Of a stretch of DNA of 64,000 bases, positions 9,883-17,950 are shown in pieces. Source of the stretch: Hyphomicrobiales bacterium (GTDB taxonomy: Bacteria; Pseudomonadota; Alphaproteobacteria; Rhizobiales; Beijerinckiaceae); assembly GCA_028290285.1 (NCBI GenBank), contig JAQGKD010000069.1, forward strand, positions 1-64,000, in the 5' to 3' direction. The position numbers were made by a program, and so were the translations under genes. Position 1 is the stretch's first letter, and the number at the start of each line of letters is the position of its first letter. Below the pieces are notes generated by a model. The model worked only from the letters and a program-made list of their open reading frames with translations, made no database searches and had not been told where the DNA came from.

Positions 9883-10413
9883 ATGCGCGAAGTTTACGCA
9901 GTTCTATTTTGCATCATCCCTTTGTCATACGGGATCGCTGGTACTAAAAGTGAAAACTATCAGTATTCCGTTATAGCAAGGGCCGCGAAAGACGTTGTCG
10001 ACGACCTGTCGACATTGATTTCAAAAGAGATCATACTTACGCACCCATTGAATTTGAATATAAAGAACTGGTCCGTTTTTGGAACCGAGGGAGAGATCGT
10101 CAGCCATTTCTCGGCTAGCCAAAATATATTTTACAACTACGACGGTGTTAAGTACGAGCTGACGCCACCCTCTGCTGCTACCCTCAAGGTCTTCAGCCCT
10201 GCTTCAATAACGAAGCCCGATCTTATTAAAAAGTTACACGTAATTTTTCCAAGATTTTCTGAACTGTCGGTTTCTGCAAAAGACGACCTCGTGATTGTCA
10301 GGGGCTCCGACAACTTCGTGAATATTGCAGGAAAGATTATTGAGACCAAGCCACGAAACGAGCTTGAGGTTGTTTCTTACGGCCGCTACCTCGACTTAAA
10401 CAAGAAAAAATGA
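9883..10413 (+). CDS. Secretin N-domain protein, RhcC1-like (split T3SS secretin)
   Basis: The 176-residue product from the ATG at 9883 begins with a hydrophobic, signal-like segment (residues about 4-20). A GGGGAAG ribosome site precedes this ATG, so I prefer it to the longer reading from 9769. The body matches the N0-N1 layout of type III secretins: a segment equivalent to the L-L-R-D-F..V-V-V-S strand-helix unit, then F-Y-N-Y-D-G in place of the usual W-Y-Y-D-G, and a final D-L-V-I-V-R-G...I-A-G-K-I-I-E unit. In rhizobia the secretin is split, and RhcC1 supplies only these periplasmic domains. No outer-membrane channel part (RhcC2) follows. The sequence is more AT-rich than its surroundings, consistent with acquired DNA. 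The family call is from motif reading alone. Confidence 0.6.
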   Translation: MREVYAVLFCIIPLSYGIAGTKSENYQYSVIARAAKDVVDDLSTLISKEIILTHPLNLNIKNWSVFGTEGEIVSHFSASQNIFYNYDGVKYELTPPSAATLKVFSPASITKPDLIKKLHVIFPRFSELSVSAKDDLVIVRGSDNFVNIAGKIIETKPRNELEVVSYGRYLDLNKKK

Positions 10414-10450
10414 ATACCTGATTTTCATTCAGGCATGCAGGCAGGACGAT

Positions 10451-11131
10451 ATGCCGATTCATATATTTACCCTGTCAGAATCGAAACCAATCGAACTCAT
10501 GTACTTCCTCATGGGCGCTGACATTGAGTTCGATTTACAGACGTTAGAGGCGTCAACGCCTGTTGATATAGGCCGTAATGAAATAAATATCATCTACCTC
10601 CGCGAAGTCGCAAAATTCAAGCCAAACCTAATTCGGAATCTTGAGAAGCAAAATACATTTGTGATGCTTTCGGCAGCAGACCCGGCGGCGCGGCTTGCTA
10701 TAATAGAATTGGGAGTATCCGAGTGCTTGCATTATCCAACCCAGTTCAAGGAACTGGCTATAAAAATGCGCCGTCGCGCTGAAATCAACGAAAGGTCTAG
10801 CTTGGCAATATATCTGTCAAAATACCTATGCGACGATTTGCAGTTCGATGCGCAAGCCCGGACTCTCAAGAGGGATGGTACACTCGTCAAACTTTCCAAA
10901 ATGGAAAGTCGCATCCTGGCGCTTCTGGCGTCGAGGCCGAATTCCATCGTCAGCAAGGGTTTGATCGATCGGGAGATGGGCCGCGCACGCGCCGCGCTCC
11001 ACAGCCGGGCCATTGATGTTGCAATAAGCTCCGTGCGAGCGCGTTTGCGCAGTGCGGGGGCGCAAAGTGAGCTTATGACCATCAGGAGCATCGGCTATCG
11101 ACTGAATGGTCACTGGGTGAGTAACGCCTGA
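10451..11131 (+). CDS. OmpR-type winged-helix regulator with pseudo-receiver
   Basis: The 226-residue protein has a C-terminal winged-helix DNA-binding domain at about residues 125-222. Its pattern is L-x-K-M-E-x-R-I-L-x-L-L, then A-I-D-V-A-I-S-S-V-R-A-R-L and I-R-S-I-G-Y-R-L, typical of OmpR/PhoB regulators. The N-terminal half has receiver-like length and alternation, but no Asp sits where phosphorylation would occur (N-I-I-Y-L-R-E-V-A). It is therefore probably phosphorylation-independent. Its place at the head of the secretion island suggests it is the local activator, analogous to rhizobial TtsI, which is also OmpR-like. The exact relationship to TtsI cannot be settled here. Confidence 0.75.
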   Translation: MPIHIFTLSESKPIELMYFLMGADIEFDLQTLEASTPVDIGRNEINIIYLREVAKFKPNLIRNLEKQNTFVMLSAADPAARLAIIELGVSECLHYPTQFKELAIKMRRRAEINERSSLAIYLSKYLCDDLQFDAQARTLKRDGTLVKLSKMESRILALLASRPNSIVSKGLIDREMGRARAALHSRAIDVAISSVRARLRSAGAQSELMTIRSIGYRLNGHWVSNA

Positions 11132-11134
11132 TCC

Positions 11135-12016
11135 TCATCCCACTCCAATCGCCTTTTTGACCTCCTTGTCGAGCATGGCATTGAACGTCGCCAGATGGAC
11201 GCGAAAGTTACCGATCGGGACTCCAAACGACACATATTGACCGAGCTTCAGTTTAACTTCACGCAATCTAAGCGCTTCCGTAGAAGTGAGCGGTGACTTA
11301 CTGGCCTTGGCCTGAGAGACCTGCAACGTCGTGAGCAAAGCCGAGATCGATGCCGTGCGCTCCTGTGCCATGCGGGAGACGGACGATTTTGCGAGGGCCT
11401 GCGCGAAAGCCGCTGCGCTTTTGTCGCTCTGGGGCCCAAACCCACGCATCTCATGAGAAACGATGGCAAGCCGCGCCTGCAGGAAAGCAAGTCGCTTGCG
11501 CGTATCCGTCGTTGTGGGCTGCTTTATCAGCTCCAGGATAGAATCTGCCAAGGACTGACGTTCACCTTGCAAAGCCGTAAACGTTTTCGCGCTGCGGCCG
11601 ACCCGAGCAGTCAGCCCGGCGCCTGTAAACTGGCCGGTCAAGTGGCTCGATGCGGTCTTGCCCCGTTTCGAAGCAATATAATCCTCGAGCCTTTGCGCTG
11701 CTAAATGATAGTCCCGCATGGTCCATGCGGATCGTTTTTTTTGCAGAGCGGCCAGGATCTCTTCATGAGCGGCATCGCTCTTGCCGCTGGCCGCCAGCCA
11801 CTTGCTGAACATAAAGGCGGTATGAACCCGCTTGAACACACTTGAAGGAACAGGTCCGACGTGGTCGCTATAAAGCTCTGTTCCACGACGCCCGTTTTGA
11901 AGCAGCGAATTTGCATGACTTTTCCTCCATGCATTTTCGCGCTGGATTCGCGAATCCTCTCGCATGGCTTCCTGCTTGCGGAGAACGCGCCAGCGTGTTG
12001 AAGAATCTTCACTCAT
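11135..12016 (-). CDS. Unrecognised protein, possible T3SS substrate or accessory
   Basis: I do not recognise this 293-residue protein. It is basic, Ser/Thr/Ala-rich and predicted largely helical, with no signal peptide and no membrane segment. The N-terminal 40 residues are very polar. It lies on the strand opposite the secretion genes, converging with the regulator gene (stop codons 3 bp apart), and is preceded by a second unrecognised gene on the same strand. Position inside the island and lack of a Sec signal make an effector, translocator or secreted regulator possible. That is inference only. The frame is long enough, with sensible neighbours, to be a real gene. Confidence 0.5.
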   Translation of the reverse strand: MSEDSSTRWRVLRKQEAMREDSRIQRENAWRKSHANSLLQNGRRGTELYSDHVGPVPSSVFKRVHTAFMFSKWLAASGKSDAAHEEILAALQKKRSAWTMRDYHLAAQRLEDYIASKRGKTASSHLTGQFTGAGLTARVGRSAKTFTALQGERQSLADSILELIKQPTTTDTRKRLAFLQARLAIVSHEMRGFGPQSDKSAAAFAQALAKSSVSRMAQERTASISALLTTLQVSQAKASKSPLTSTEALRLREVKLKLGQYVSFGVPIGNFRVHLATFNAMLDKEVKKAIGVG

Positions 12017-12072
12017 TGTCGACCTGTGTCGCTTGCCTGATCATTGAAGGCTCAAGTGGACTAAACCCAACT

Positions 12073-12519
12073 TCATTTTGAGGAACTTCTCGTCACGATG
12101 AGCCTCAGCAAGCCGCCAGCTGAACCGGTATTTTCGGAATCTGCCGAGCTGACTGAGTATTTCAGAATGCGATTCATGGCGGCTTTGAGATTTACAGCAT
12201 TGTCTTTGATATCAGAGACGCTCCGGCTTCCGAGCGCATCGTAAAAGCTCGCAGCTGCGACGATAAGCATCTTAACTTCGGGCACGTCCTCCGCGTTGAA
12301 TGTCGGCCGTTGCTGAAAAACCTGGCTTTTCAAAGTCACGAGGGTATCCAGCTCCCGCTTGTCGATGGAGCTGGAAATCAAAACGAACATCTGTGAGAGC
12401 GCGGCGGCCTTCAGCCGCATATCAGCGCCCGGGAAACGTGCTCCTAGTTTGAATAGGCCCCTCGATGTCGCCAGCGCGCCAGATCGAGAACGTGGAGAGG
12501 CAATTCTTGGTATCATCAT
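12073..12519 (-). CDS. Unrecognised small protein of the T3SS island
   Basis: A 148-residue product from the ATG-ATG pair at 12517-12519. It has a polar, Arg/Ser-rich first 25 residues and then a helical body (M-R-L-K-A-A-A-L-S-Q-M-F-V-L-I-S-S...). No signal peptide and no motif that I know are present. The gene precedes 11135-12016 on the same strand with a 56-bp gap, so the two probably form an operon read away from the secretion genes. It could be a chaperone or substrate, but nothing in the sequence proves that. Confidence 0.4.
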   Translation of the reverse strand: MMIPRIASPRSRSGALATSRGLFKLGARFPGADMRLKAAALSQMFVLISSSIDKRELDTLVTLKSQVFQQRPTFNAEDVPEVKMLIVAAASFYDALGSRSVSDIKDNAVNLKAAMNRILKYSVSSADSENTGSAGGLLRLIVTRSSSK

Positions 12520-13082
12520 CGAAACAGCTTTGCCGACAGTGAGGGGGGAGGTTGATGAACACTGAGTTCTCGTGGTCCCGCTTCAAGAGGACGACGTGTA
12601 TTCGGTGATCATCAATGAACGTCTTTCCGGAACGACAGGTCGCGAGAAAACAAAGGGGTTTGCCATATGGGCAAACAAATGATGCTCCAATCCTAAAATC
12701 AGACATCCCCGGATGCAATGTAAGATTTGTAAGCGTTTGAATGACGGACTGACTGGCTTCGGCGCATCGTGATTGCAGTCAGCCAACCATGTGCGCAACC
12801 GGCGGCCAGACGCTGGTCTGCCGTCTGCGAAGACGCCCTGCGTCCAGGTCGAGAAAACCAGCAGGCTGCGGCGCAACGACCTTTTGGCCGGCGCAGGCGG
12901 CGCCCATCCCAGCGATCAGCCTCAATTGTTATTTTTGGTTAAGATTGCATTACCGATACGGGCCATGGGGTTAACAAAGGTCTAGAGAAATCCCCTTACG
13001 TTTCTTACATTTCTTACATTGATCGAAAGCTCGAAAGGGGCTCTTGGGCGTTCGGCACAAAGAGTCATCACATGAGGAAACC
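12520..13082. promoter_or_regulatory. Divergent control region of the T3SS island
   Basis: This 563-bp stretch has no convincing gene. Short overlapping frames on the minus strand (to about 12876) have no recognisable product. It separates the minus-strand pair from the secretion genes and should contain both promoters. The right end carries three 9-bp direct repeats (12995-13021), then TCGAAAGCT (13023-13031), a core shared with rhizobial tts boxes. Confidence 0.45.
12995..13021 (+). repeat. Three tandem 9-bp repeats, candidate activator site
   Basis: The units CTTACGTTT, CTTACATTT and CTTACATTG follow each other without gaps, ending 61 bp before the first small ORF. OmpR-family regulators bind tandem direct repeats (usual period 10-11 bp), so the adjacent regulator is the natural candidate ligand. 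The 9-bp period is shorter than usual. Confidence 0.5.
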
Positions 13083-13259
13083 ATGGCGAATATCGGGAAC
13101 ACCAAGATTCCGTCCACCGGCAACGCCGAAGTTGACGCGGCCCTCAGCGCGCAGGCGCAGGCCAATGCGCAGTCGATCGTTCTGAGCACGCAGACGAATA
13201 CAGCGGTGACAGAGATCAACGCTGTCTCCAAGGCAACCAACAAGATTCAACCGAGCTGA
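13083..13259 (+). CDS. Tiny T3SS-associated protein (needle/early-substrate candidate)
   Basis: A 58-residue product starting at the ATG at 13083, with an AGGA site just upstream (13076-13079). It is Ala/Asn/Gln/Thr-rich, without Cys or aromatic residues, and ends T-N-K-I-Q-P-S. The next gene product ends E-K-I-Q-P-L, so the two share a C-terminal K-I-Q-P. Tiny helical proteins at the head of a secretion operon are usually needle (SctF) or early secreted subunits. Rhizobial nopA is the positional analogue, but I see no direct similarity. The function is inferred from size and place. Confidence 0.55.
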   Translation: MANIGNTKIPSTGNAEVDAALSAQAQANAQSIVLSTQTNTAVTEINAVSKATNKIQPS

Positions 13260-13271
13260 CAGGGTTTTATC

Positions 13272-13478
13272 ATGACCACAACCACGCCTCTGACGCCTAC
13301 TGAGCTCACGGACTGGCAGGGAAAGGTTGATGACCTTTCCACCTTTGAACAAGAGGTATTGGACAATTGGAAGGCCGGTAACGCAACATTCAATGCCCTT
13401 ACAACCACTGTAGGCGCCGATATTTCAAAGCTCTCGCTTGCAAGCGACGCCATAGGTGAAAAAATACAGCCGCTCTAG
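13272..13478 (+). CDS. Tiny T3SS-associated protein, probable needle-type subunit
   Basis: A 68-residue protein beginning T-T-T-T-P-L-T-P-T-E. It has an amphipathic helix (L-T-D-W-Q-G-K-V-D-D-L-S-T-F-E-Q-E), a short turn, and a second helix ending K-I-Q-P-L. This helix-turn-helix hairpin of about 70 residues is the typical shape of type III needle subunits. It lies 12 bp after the preceding tiny gene and about 100 bp before sctD. Its ribosome site (AGGG) is weak. I cannot tell whether this or the previous gene is the main needle subunit. Confidence 0.55.
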   Translation: MTTTTPLTPTELTDWQGKVDDLSTFEQEVLDNWKAGNATFNALTTTVGADISKLSLASDAIGEKIQPL

Positions 13479-13579
13479 CTACCCGGCGTCGCAGATTGCG
13501 TGTCGCTGAGTCACTGAAAACCGTTTCATTAATTTGTTGTTTAGAAGAGTAGATTTGTTCCCGTGTTGCGAGTTTGAAA

Positions 13580-14563
13580 ATGTCCTTTTCCATAGAAATA
13601 TACGAAAATAAAAAGCTGATCAGCACGCACGTGGTCAGGGACGCTCGCTTCACCGTCGGTTCGGACCTGGAATGCGACCTTATTGTTTCGACCGCACCCA
13701 AGCATTGGTTTACTTGCACTTATGATCTCACGACGGAAGACCTGAAGACGCTGCCGGAGTCCCCGCTTTGCCGCATGAATGGCAAAGCAAACGGCAACGG
13801 ACAGGGGTCGGCTGGCAAGGCTGAGATCGGCATGGATGGTCATAACCTCAGGGCCATCGTTAAGCCTGTCTCCATCAAAAGTGCCGCCCTCCGGGCCACG
13901 GCCCTGAGGGCAATTTCAGGCGTGGACCTGACCCTAAGGAAATTTGGCGCGGGTTTGACGGGCGTCAGGGGTATGTCTTCGCGGAAGCTTGGTTTCACGG
14001 GTTGCGCACTCGCCATATGCGTCAGCGTCGCAGCGTTGCTGAATGGTTCGATCTCTGTTCCCGCCAGCACCAAACGCGAAACAAGCGCCCTCAACACGCG
14101 CGGTATGGCCTCGGATACATCAAGGGCCGCTCCCCTTGAATACAGGTCACCTCTGCGGGAAGGTACGGGCGAGAGCCGCTCTGTGGCCGCGCAAGCCGGG
14201 AGGACACTGCACGAACGCTTCACGCGCACGGGCCTGGGCGACAAGGTGCAGATTACGCAGGAAGGCTCACAACTCAGCATTAGCGGGGTTGTGTCTCCTC
14301 AGGAATTACTGACCGTCCGGGAACTCGTCGATGACCTCAAGAAGTCAACCGGCGTCAAGATCGACAACCTGAGCCAGACAAAATCCACCCTTCCCAAATA
14401 TCAGGTTGGGGCTTTCGGCCTGAGCCCACAGTTCATCGTTCTTGCAGACGGCCGCCGGGCGTTCCCCGGCGACCTCCTGCCCGGCGGATGGCAACTCTTG
14501 TTGGTTGGCAGCCACGAAATAGAAATCGAACGCAGTGGCCAGAAGGCCAAAGTCGCTTTTTGA
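13580..14563 (+). CDS. sctD: SctD, outer inner-membrane ring component (FHA/BON protein)
   Basis: A 327-residue bitopic protein. The N-terminal FHA-like cytoplasmic domain (about 1-100) opens with the beta pattern S-I-E-I-Y-E-N-K-K-L...F-T-V-G-S-D. A transmembrane helix spans about 138-160. The periplasmic part carries one BON/ring-building motif (about 205-262, Q-I-T-Q-E-G-S-Q-L-S-I-S-G-V-V). SctD and SctJ form the inner-membrane rings of the injectisome. The length is shorter than classical SctD (about 400) and closer to rhizobial Y4yQ-type proteins. An in-frame TTG at 13574 would add two residues; the ATG at 13580 is the simpler start. Confidence 0.8.
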   Translation: MSFSIEIYENKKLISTHVVRDARFTVGSDLECDLIVSTAPKHWFTCTYDLTTEDLKTLPESPLCRMNGKANGNGQGSAGKAEIGMDGHNLRAIVKPVSIKSAALRATALRAISGVDLTLRKFGAGLTGVRGMSSRKLGFTGCALAICVSVAALLNGSISVPASTKRETSALNTRGMASDTSRAAPLEYRSPLREGTGESRSVAAQAGRTLHERFTRTGLGDKVQITQEGSQLSISGVVSPQELLTVRELVDDLKKSTGVKIDNLSQTKSTLPKYQVGAFGLSPQFIVLADGRRAFPGDLLPGGWQLLLVGSHEIEIERSGQKAKVAF

Positions 14564-14599
14564 CCAACGTGAAGATGCTAACAACCCGAGAGCAGAATC

Positions 14600-16576
14600 A
14601 TGACGAATCCACTCAGGCGATTCACCACGGCCGAGACTGCGCTGCCACTCCTGGTCCTGCTATCGATCGCCAGCATGATATTGCCGATGCCGAGCTATAT
14701 CATTGACACGATGGTCGCGTTCAATTTGTTCATCGCCATATTTATTCTTTTGGCTACCATCAACGTCGTCAACATCCTAAATCTCACGACCTTTCCGTCC
14801 ATGTTGTTACTCACGACGATCTTTCGTCTCGCAGTAAGCATCAGCACAACCCGCGCCATCCTTTCCAAAGGGGACGCCGGCGGTATTGTGAAAAGTTTCG
14901 GCGAATTCGTTGTCGGGGACAATCTGGTCGTCGGTCTTGTGGTTTTTCTGGTCGTTGCCATCGTCCAGTTCATGGTCATCACCAAGGGCGGTGAGCGTAT
15001 CGCCGAGGTAACCGCGCGCTTCACCCTCGATGCATTGCCCGGAAAGCAAATGAGCATCGACGCGGATTTGCGCAATGGCGATCTGACGAAAGAGGCCGCC
15101 AAACAGCGCCGTCAACGGCTTGAGCAGGAAAGCCAGTTTTTCGGCTCGATGGATGGCGCCATGCGCTTCGTGAAAGGCGATTGCATAGCCTCGATGCTGA
15201 TCGTCTGTGTCAACCTGATCGGCGGTCTCTTGATCGGCACGATGATGCTCGAATTGTCGACCGAAAAAGCGACCCACCTGTTTCTCGTCCTCAGCATCGG
15301 TGACGGACTTGTCGCCCAAATTCCGTCAATTCTTTCGACGCTGGCTGCAGGCATCCTGACGACCCGCATCACACAGGAAGAGGAAAAGGGCGGCCTCGGC
15401 TTCGATATCGTCGGGCAGTTCTCAGGAGAGCGCAAATCGATGTGGGCTGCGGCGGGCGCCATTGGCGGTCTTGGCCTGATCCCCGGGTTTCCTGCGCTCG
15501 TTCTACTGCCGTTAGCGGGACTGATCGGCGGAGCTCTTTTGTACACCGGCGCATTGCGTTCAAAAGCCAAGAAGGAGGCGATGGCGGAGACGCCTGGTTC
15601 GGCCCTCGCCGGCGCCGTTCAGAAGAACGCTTCCCTGCCAGCAGCCAAATTCAGCGATCCCCTCGTCATTGAATGTCAGCGGGCAACGTTTGACCGGCTG
15701 AACGCCCTTCAGATCGGCGAAAGTCTGGCGGATGCGGTGCAAAACATCGCCAACCGGCTGGGATGTGGCGTTCATCTGCCAAAATGGAGTGTTCTCGAGA
15801 CCGCGCCCCCCGCAGCCCTGTCGATCGTCGTCGATGGTGTGCATGCCAAAGTACTTCACATGGCGGATGGCCAAACCCGCGAGCAGATTGTCAGGGCCAT
15901 TGCTGAAGAAATGGGGCGTCAATCGCCAAAAACCTTCGGGATCGATGACGCCTCGCTCTGGCTTGACGCTCAGACGCGCCAGTCTCCGCGTCTGGTGGAG
16001 TTGGTTCAGCAGCAAATTCCACTTCAGACCCTCTCTGAAGTTTTATGCAGGCTGCTGAAGGAAGGTGTTTCCATAACACATGCCCGGACGATGCTCTCCG
16101 AATTGCTCAACAGCATTTCGCACCGCTTCGGTTCGGAAGAATTACTGGGAGATGCGCGTGTCGCCCTGGCACCACAGATCTTGTCAGGTTTGGTCGATGA
16201 GAAGGGAAGCATTGCTGTCCTTGAATTGCATCGGGACAGCCTGCAGGCTTTGGAAGCCGCGCTGCGGGACCCTGAAAATCTCACGGATTTTGATGGGCAG
16301 GAGAACAATCTGGCAGACGCGGCGGCCCAGATAGACAAGGCGCTCAGGAGCTACCAACTCGCGTATCCGCGCATTGCAATCAGCGCACCTGCATCGATAC
16401 GTGCTCGACTTTGGAATCTGCTCTTCGAACACGGAATTCATGTGCCGGTCCTCAGCCATCCGGAGCTTGAACATGCAAAGGACATCCGGAAGCTGGGCCC
16501 ACTCAAAATAGATCTGCCTTTTGCAGCATCGGCACCGAATAATGATTGGAAAAACAGCTTCGAGGAGGCGTTTTGA
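14600..16576 (+). CDS. sctV: SctV, export gate protein (FHIPEP family)
   Basis: At 658 residues this is near the family length. The N-terminal half (about 1-325) holds seven to eight membrane helices. The diagnostic cytoplasmic loop A-R-F-T-L-D-A-L-P-G-K-Q-M-S-I-D-A-D lies near residues 138-156. The C-terminal cytoplasmic domain (about 345-658) forms the nonameric ring that receives chaperone-substrate complexes. It is the rhizobial RhcV equivalent. The gene follows sctD by 36 bp and overlaps the next small gene by one base (TGATG). No defect is visible. Confidence 0.96.
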   Translation: MTNPLRRFTTAETALPLLVLLSIASMILPMPSYIIDTMVAFNLFIAIFILLATINVVNILNLTTFPSMLLLTTIFRLAVSISTTRAILSKGDAGGIVKSFGEFVVGDNLVVGLVVFLVVAIVQFMVITKGGERIAEVTARFTLDALPGKQMSIDADLRNGDLTKEAAKQRRQRLEQESQFFGSMDGAMRFVKGDCIASMLIVCVNLIGGLLIGTMMLELSTEKATHLFLVLSIGDGLVAQIPSILSTLAAGILTTRITQEEEKGGLGFDIVGQFSGERKSMWAAAGAIGGLGLIPGFPALVLLPLAGLIGGALLYTGALRSKAKKEAMAETPGSALAGAVQKNASLPAAKFSDPLVIECQRATFDRLNALQIGESLADAVQNIANRLGCGVHLPKWSVLETAPPAALSIVVDGVHAKVLHMADGQTREQIVRAIAEEMGRQSPKTFGIDDASLWLDAQTRQSPRLVELVQQQIPLQTLSEVLCRLLKEGVSITHARTMLSELLNSISHRFGSEELLGDARVALAPQILSGLVDEKGSIAVLELHRDSLQALEAALRDPENLTDFDGQENNLADAAAQIDKALRSYQLAYPRIAISAPASIRARLWNLLFEHGIHVPVLSHPELEHAKDIRKLGPLKIDLPFAASAPNNDWKNSFEEAF

Positions 16577-16776
16577 TGGACGTTACTGGATCGCCCGCGA
16601 TTAAAGGCCCGGTAGACACTGGGCAAGCTGCGGACACTGACCCCGCGCCAACGACTGACGTGATGAAGGATCCTACTTTCCTGGCGTATTTTCTACAAAG
16701 CATGACACTCACCTTCATACATACGACAAATGCCGCGATCGATATTTTGAACCAGGCTATCGACGAACCTGAATAG
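16576..16776 (+). CDS. Small T3SS-associated protein, unrecognised
   Basis: A 66-residue protein starting at the ATG that shares one base with the sctV stop; a GGAGG site at about 16563-16567 supports this start. It has a polar, Pro/Thr/Asp-rich N-terminus, then a single helix-rich stretch L-A-Y-F-L-Q-S-M-T-L-T-F-I-H-T-T-N-A-A and an acidic end. Placement between sctV and the nolB-type gene suggests a structural or regulatory secretion protein. Size would allow a rod, needle or chaperone role, but no family is recognised. Confidence 0.55.
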   Translation: MDVTGSPAIKGPVDTGQAADTDPAPTTDVMKDPTFLAYFLQSMTLTFIHTTNAAIDILNQAIDEPE

Positions 16777-16787
16777 GGCGGACCAAA

Positions 16788-17240
16788 ATGACAGATGCAC
16801 TTATTAGTCCAGCTGCTTTTAATTTTTCCGATGCTGCGAAACTTGGGACAGAGGCTGCGGGAATGGTCAGCCCTTCGACACAGCAAAGCTTTCAGCTCCA
16901 ACAGTCAGCTCAGGTCAATGCCGCTGCCCCGACCGGCGCGCTTCAGCCAGCCAGCGTCACGCAACCTGTGTCACCGGCGAGGGATCTGAGCCATCTGTTG
17001 GACGTGTTCAAATCCCTGGTACCGAAACACGACCTGAGCACGTCATCCAGCCTCGGTACGAAAGCTACGTCCGCCGGCAGCCCGTCAACGGTGCAGGAGA
17101 AGGTCGAGATGCCTCCTCAGCTGGCGGAAGCGCTGGACGAACTCAAGAACGCTTCTGCCCGCGCCATCGTACCGGGGGTTGTCGTCACCGCCCTTTCATC
17201 AACGACGTCCTCGTTAAAGCGAATTCAACAGGGGCAATGA
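16788..17240 (+). CDS. sctI: NolB/SctI-like inner rod candidate
   Basis: A 150-residue, Ala/Ser/Gln-rich protein without signal peptide. The C-terminal 45 residues form a helix ending S-S-L-K-R-I-Q-Q-G-Q, resembling the end of YscI/SctI inner-rod proteins. The rest is low-complexity and probably flexible. It sits immediately before sctJ and overlaps it (ATGA), which is the position of nolB in rhizobial type III operons. The assignment rests on position plus this C-terminal pattern; sequence identity to NolB is not demonstrable by eye. Confidence 0.6.
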   Translation: MTDALISPAAFNFSDAAKLGTEAAGMVSPSTQQSFQLQQSAQVNAAAPTGALQPASVTQPVSPARDLSHLLDVFKSLVPKHDLSTSSSLGTKATSAGSPSTVQEKVEMPPQLAEALDELKNASARAIVPGVVVTALSSTTSSLKRIQQGQ

Positions 17241-17950
17241 CGATGATCAGCAAGTCTTTGACACGTGTTCTCGCAGCAGTTGCACTGGTCGCTTTGTCGG
17301 GATGCGGCGACAACCTCTACAACGGCCTGACCGAGCGGGACGCCAATGAAATGGTGGCCGTCTTACTGGACGCGCAAGTGCCCGCCACCCGCGTCGCAGG
17401 GGAAAATGGCCATTACAGCATCAAGATCGACAAAAGCAGTTTCTCGGTGGCGGTAAAGTTGCTCTCGAATGCCGGCTATCCGAGAGACAGCTTCAAGTCT
17501 ATCGACGATGTTTTTCCGGGCGGCAAGCTCATGCAATCGCCTCTGGAGCAGCGCGCCCGCTTCGCTTTTGCACTGTCGCAAGACCTCAGCCGCAGCGTCT
17601 CGGCCCTGCGCGGCATCAGCTTTGCGCGCGTCCATATCGCACTGGCCCAGTTCGACCTGCGGGGCACCGTGATCTCGCCTGCATCCGCTTCTGTGATCAT
17701 TCGTTATGGAGAGTCAGCCGAACTTACCGAGATCGTCGCCCAGACACGGGAGATTGTAGCGAGTGGCGTGGAGGGATTGGCATCCGAAAACGTCAAGATT
17801 CCAGACGGCAGCACTGGCTGTTTCTCCTGGCCGCTTTTCGGCGACTGGTGTTGCAGTCCGTGGCGGCGAGAGCTCCCCAGACCGATCTGGATCGGCGAGT
17901 GCGCTCGTGCGTCGAGCGCGGCGGATCGGGCCAGGATCAGCGCAATCTGA
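17237..17950 (+). CDS. sctJ: SctJ inner-ring lipoprotein with aberrant C-terminus
   Basis: The product has a lipoprotein signal peptide with a lipobox ending L-S-G-C (Cys23). Both ring-building domains of the YscJ/RhcJ (NolT) family follow, with typical segments L-Y-N-G-L-T-E-R-D-A-N-E-M and S-P-L-E-Q-R-A-R-F-A-F-A-L-S-Q-D-L-S. Family resemblance stops at E-N-V-K-I (about residue 191). The last 46 residues are Trp/Arg/Pro-rich and look like read-through of another frame. The usual C-terminal transmembrane helix is missing. EscJ-type proteins also lack that helix, so function is not excluded. The reading frame overlaps the next gene by 103 bp, unlike the 4-bp overlaps elsewhere, so a deletion or frameshift near 17800-17850 is likely. 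Confidence 0.8.
   Translation: MTMISKSLTRVLAAVALVALSGCGDNLYNGLTERDANEMVAVLLDAQVPATRVAGENGHYSIKIDKSSFSVAVKLLSNAGYPRDSFKSIDDVFPGGKLMQSPLEQRARFAFALSQDLSRSVSALRGISFARVHIALAQFDLRGTVISPASASVIIRYGESAELTEIVAQTREIVASGVEGLASENVKIPDGSTGCFSWPLFGDWCCSPWRRELPRPIWIGECARASSAADRARISAI

Noticed and set aside
12422-12876. Overlapping minus-strand short frames (97-98 codons) before the T3SS genes
   Set aside because: No recognisable product, mutual overlap with each other and with the 12073-12519 gene; treated as non-coding control region.
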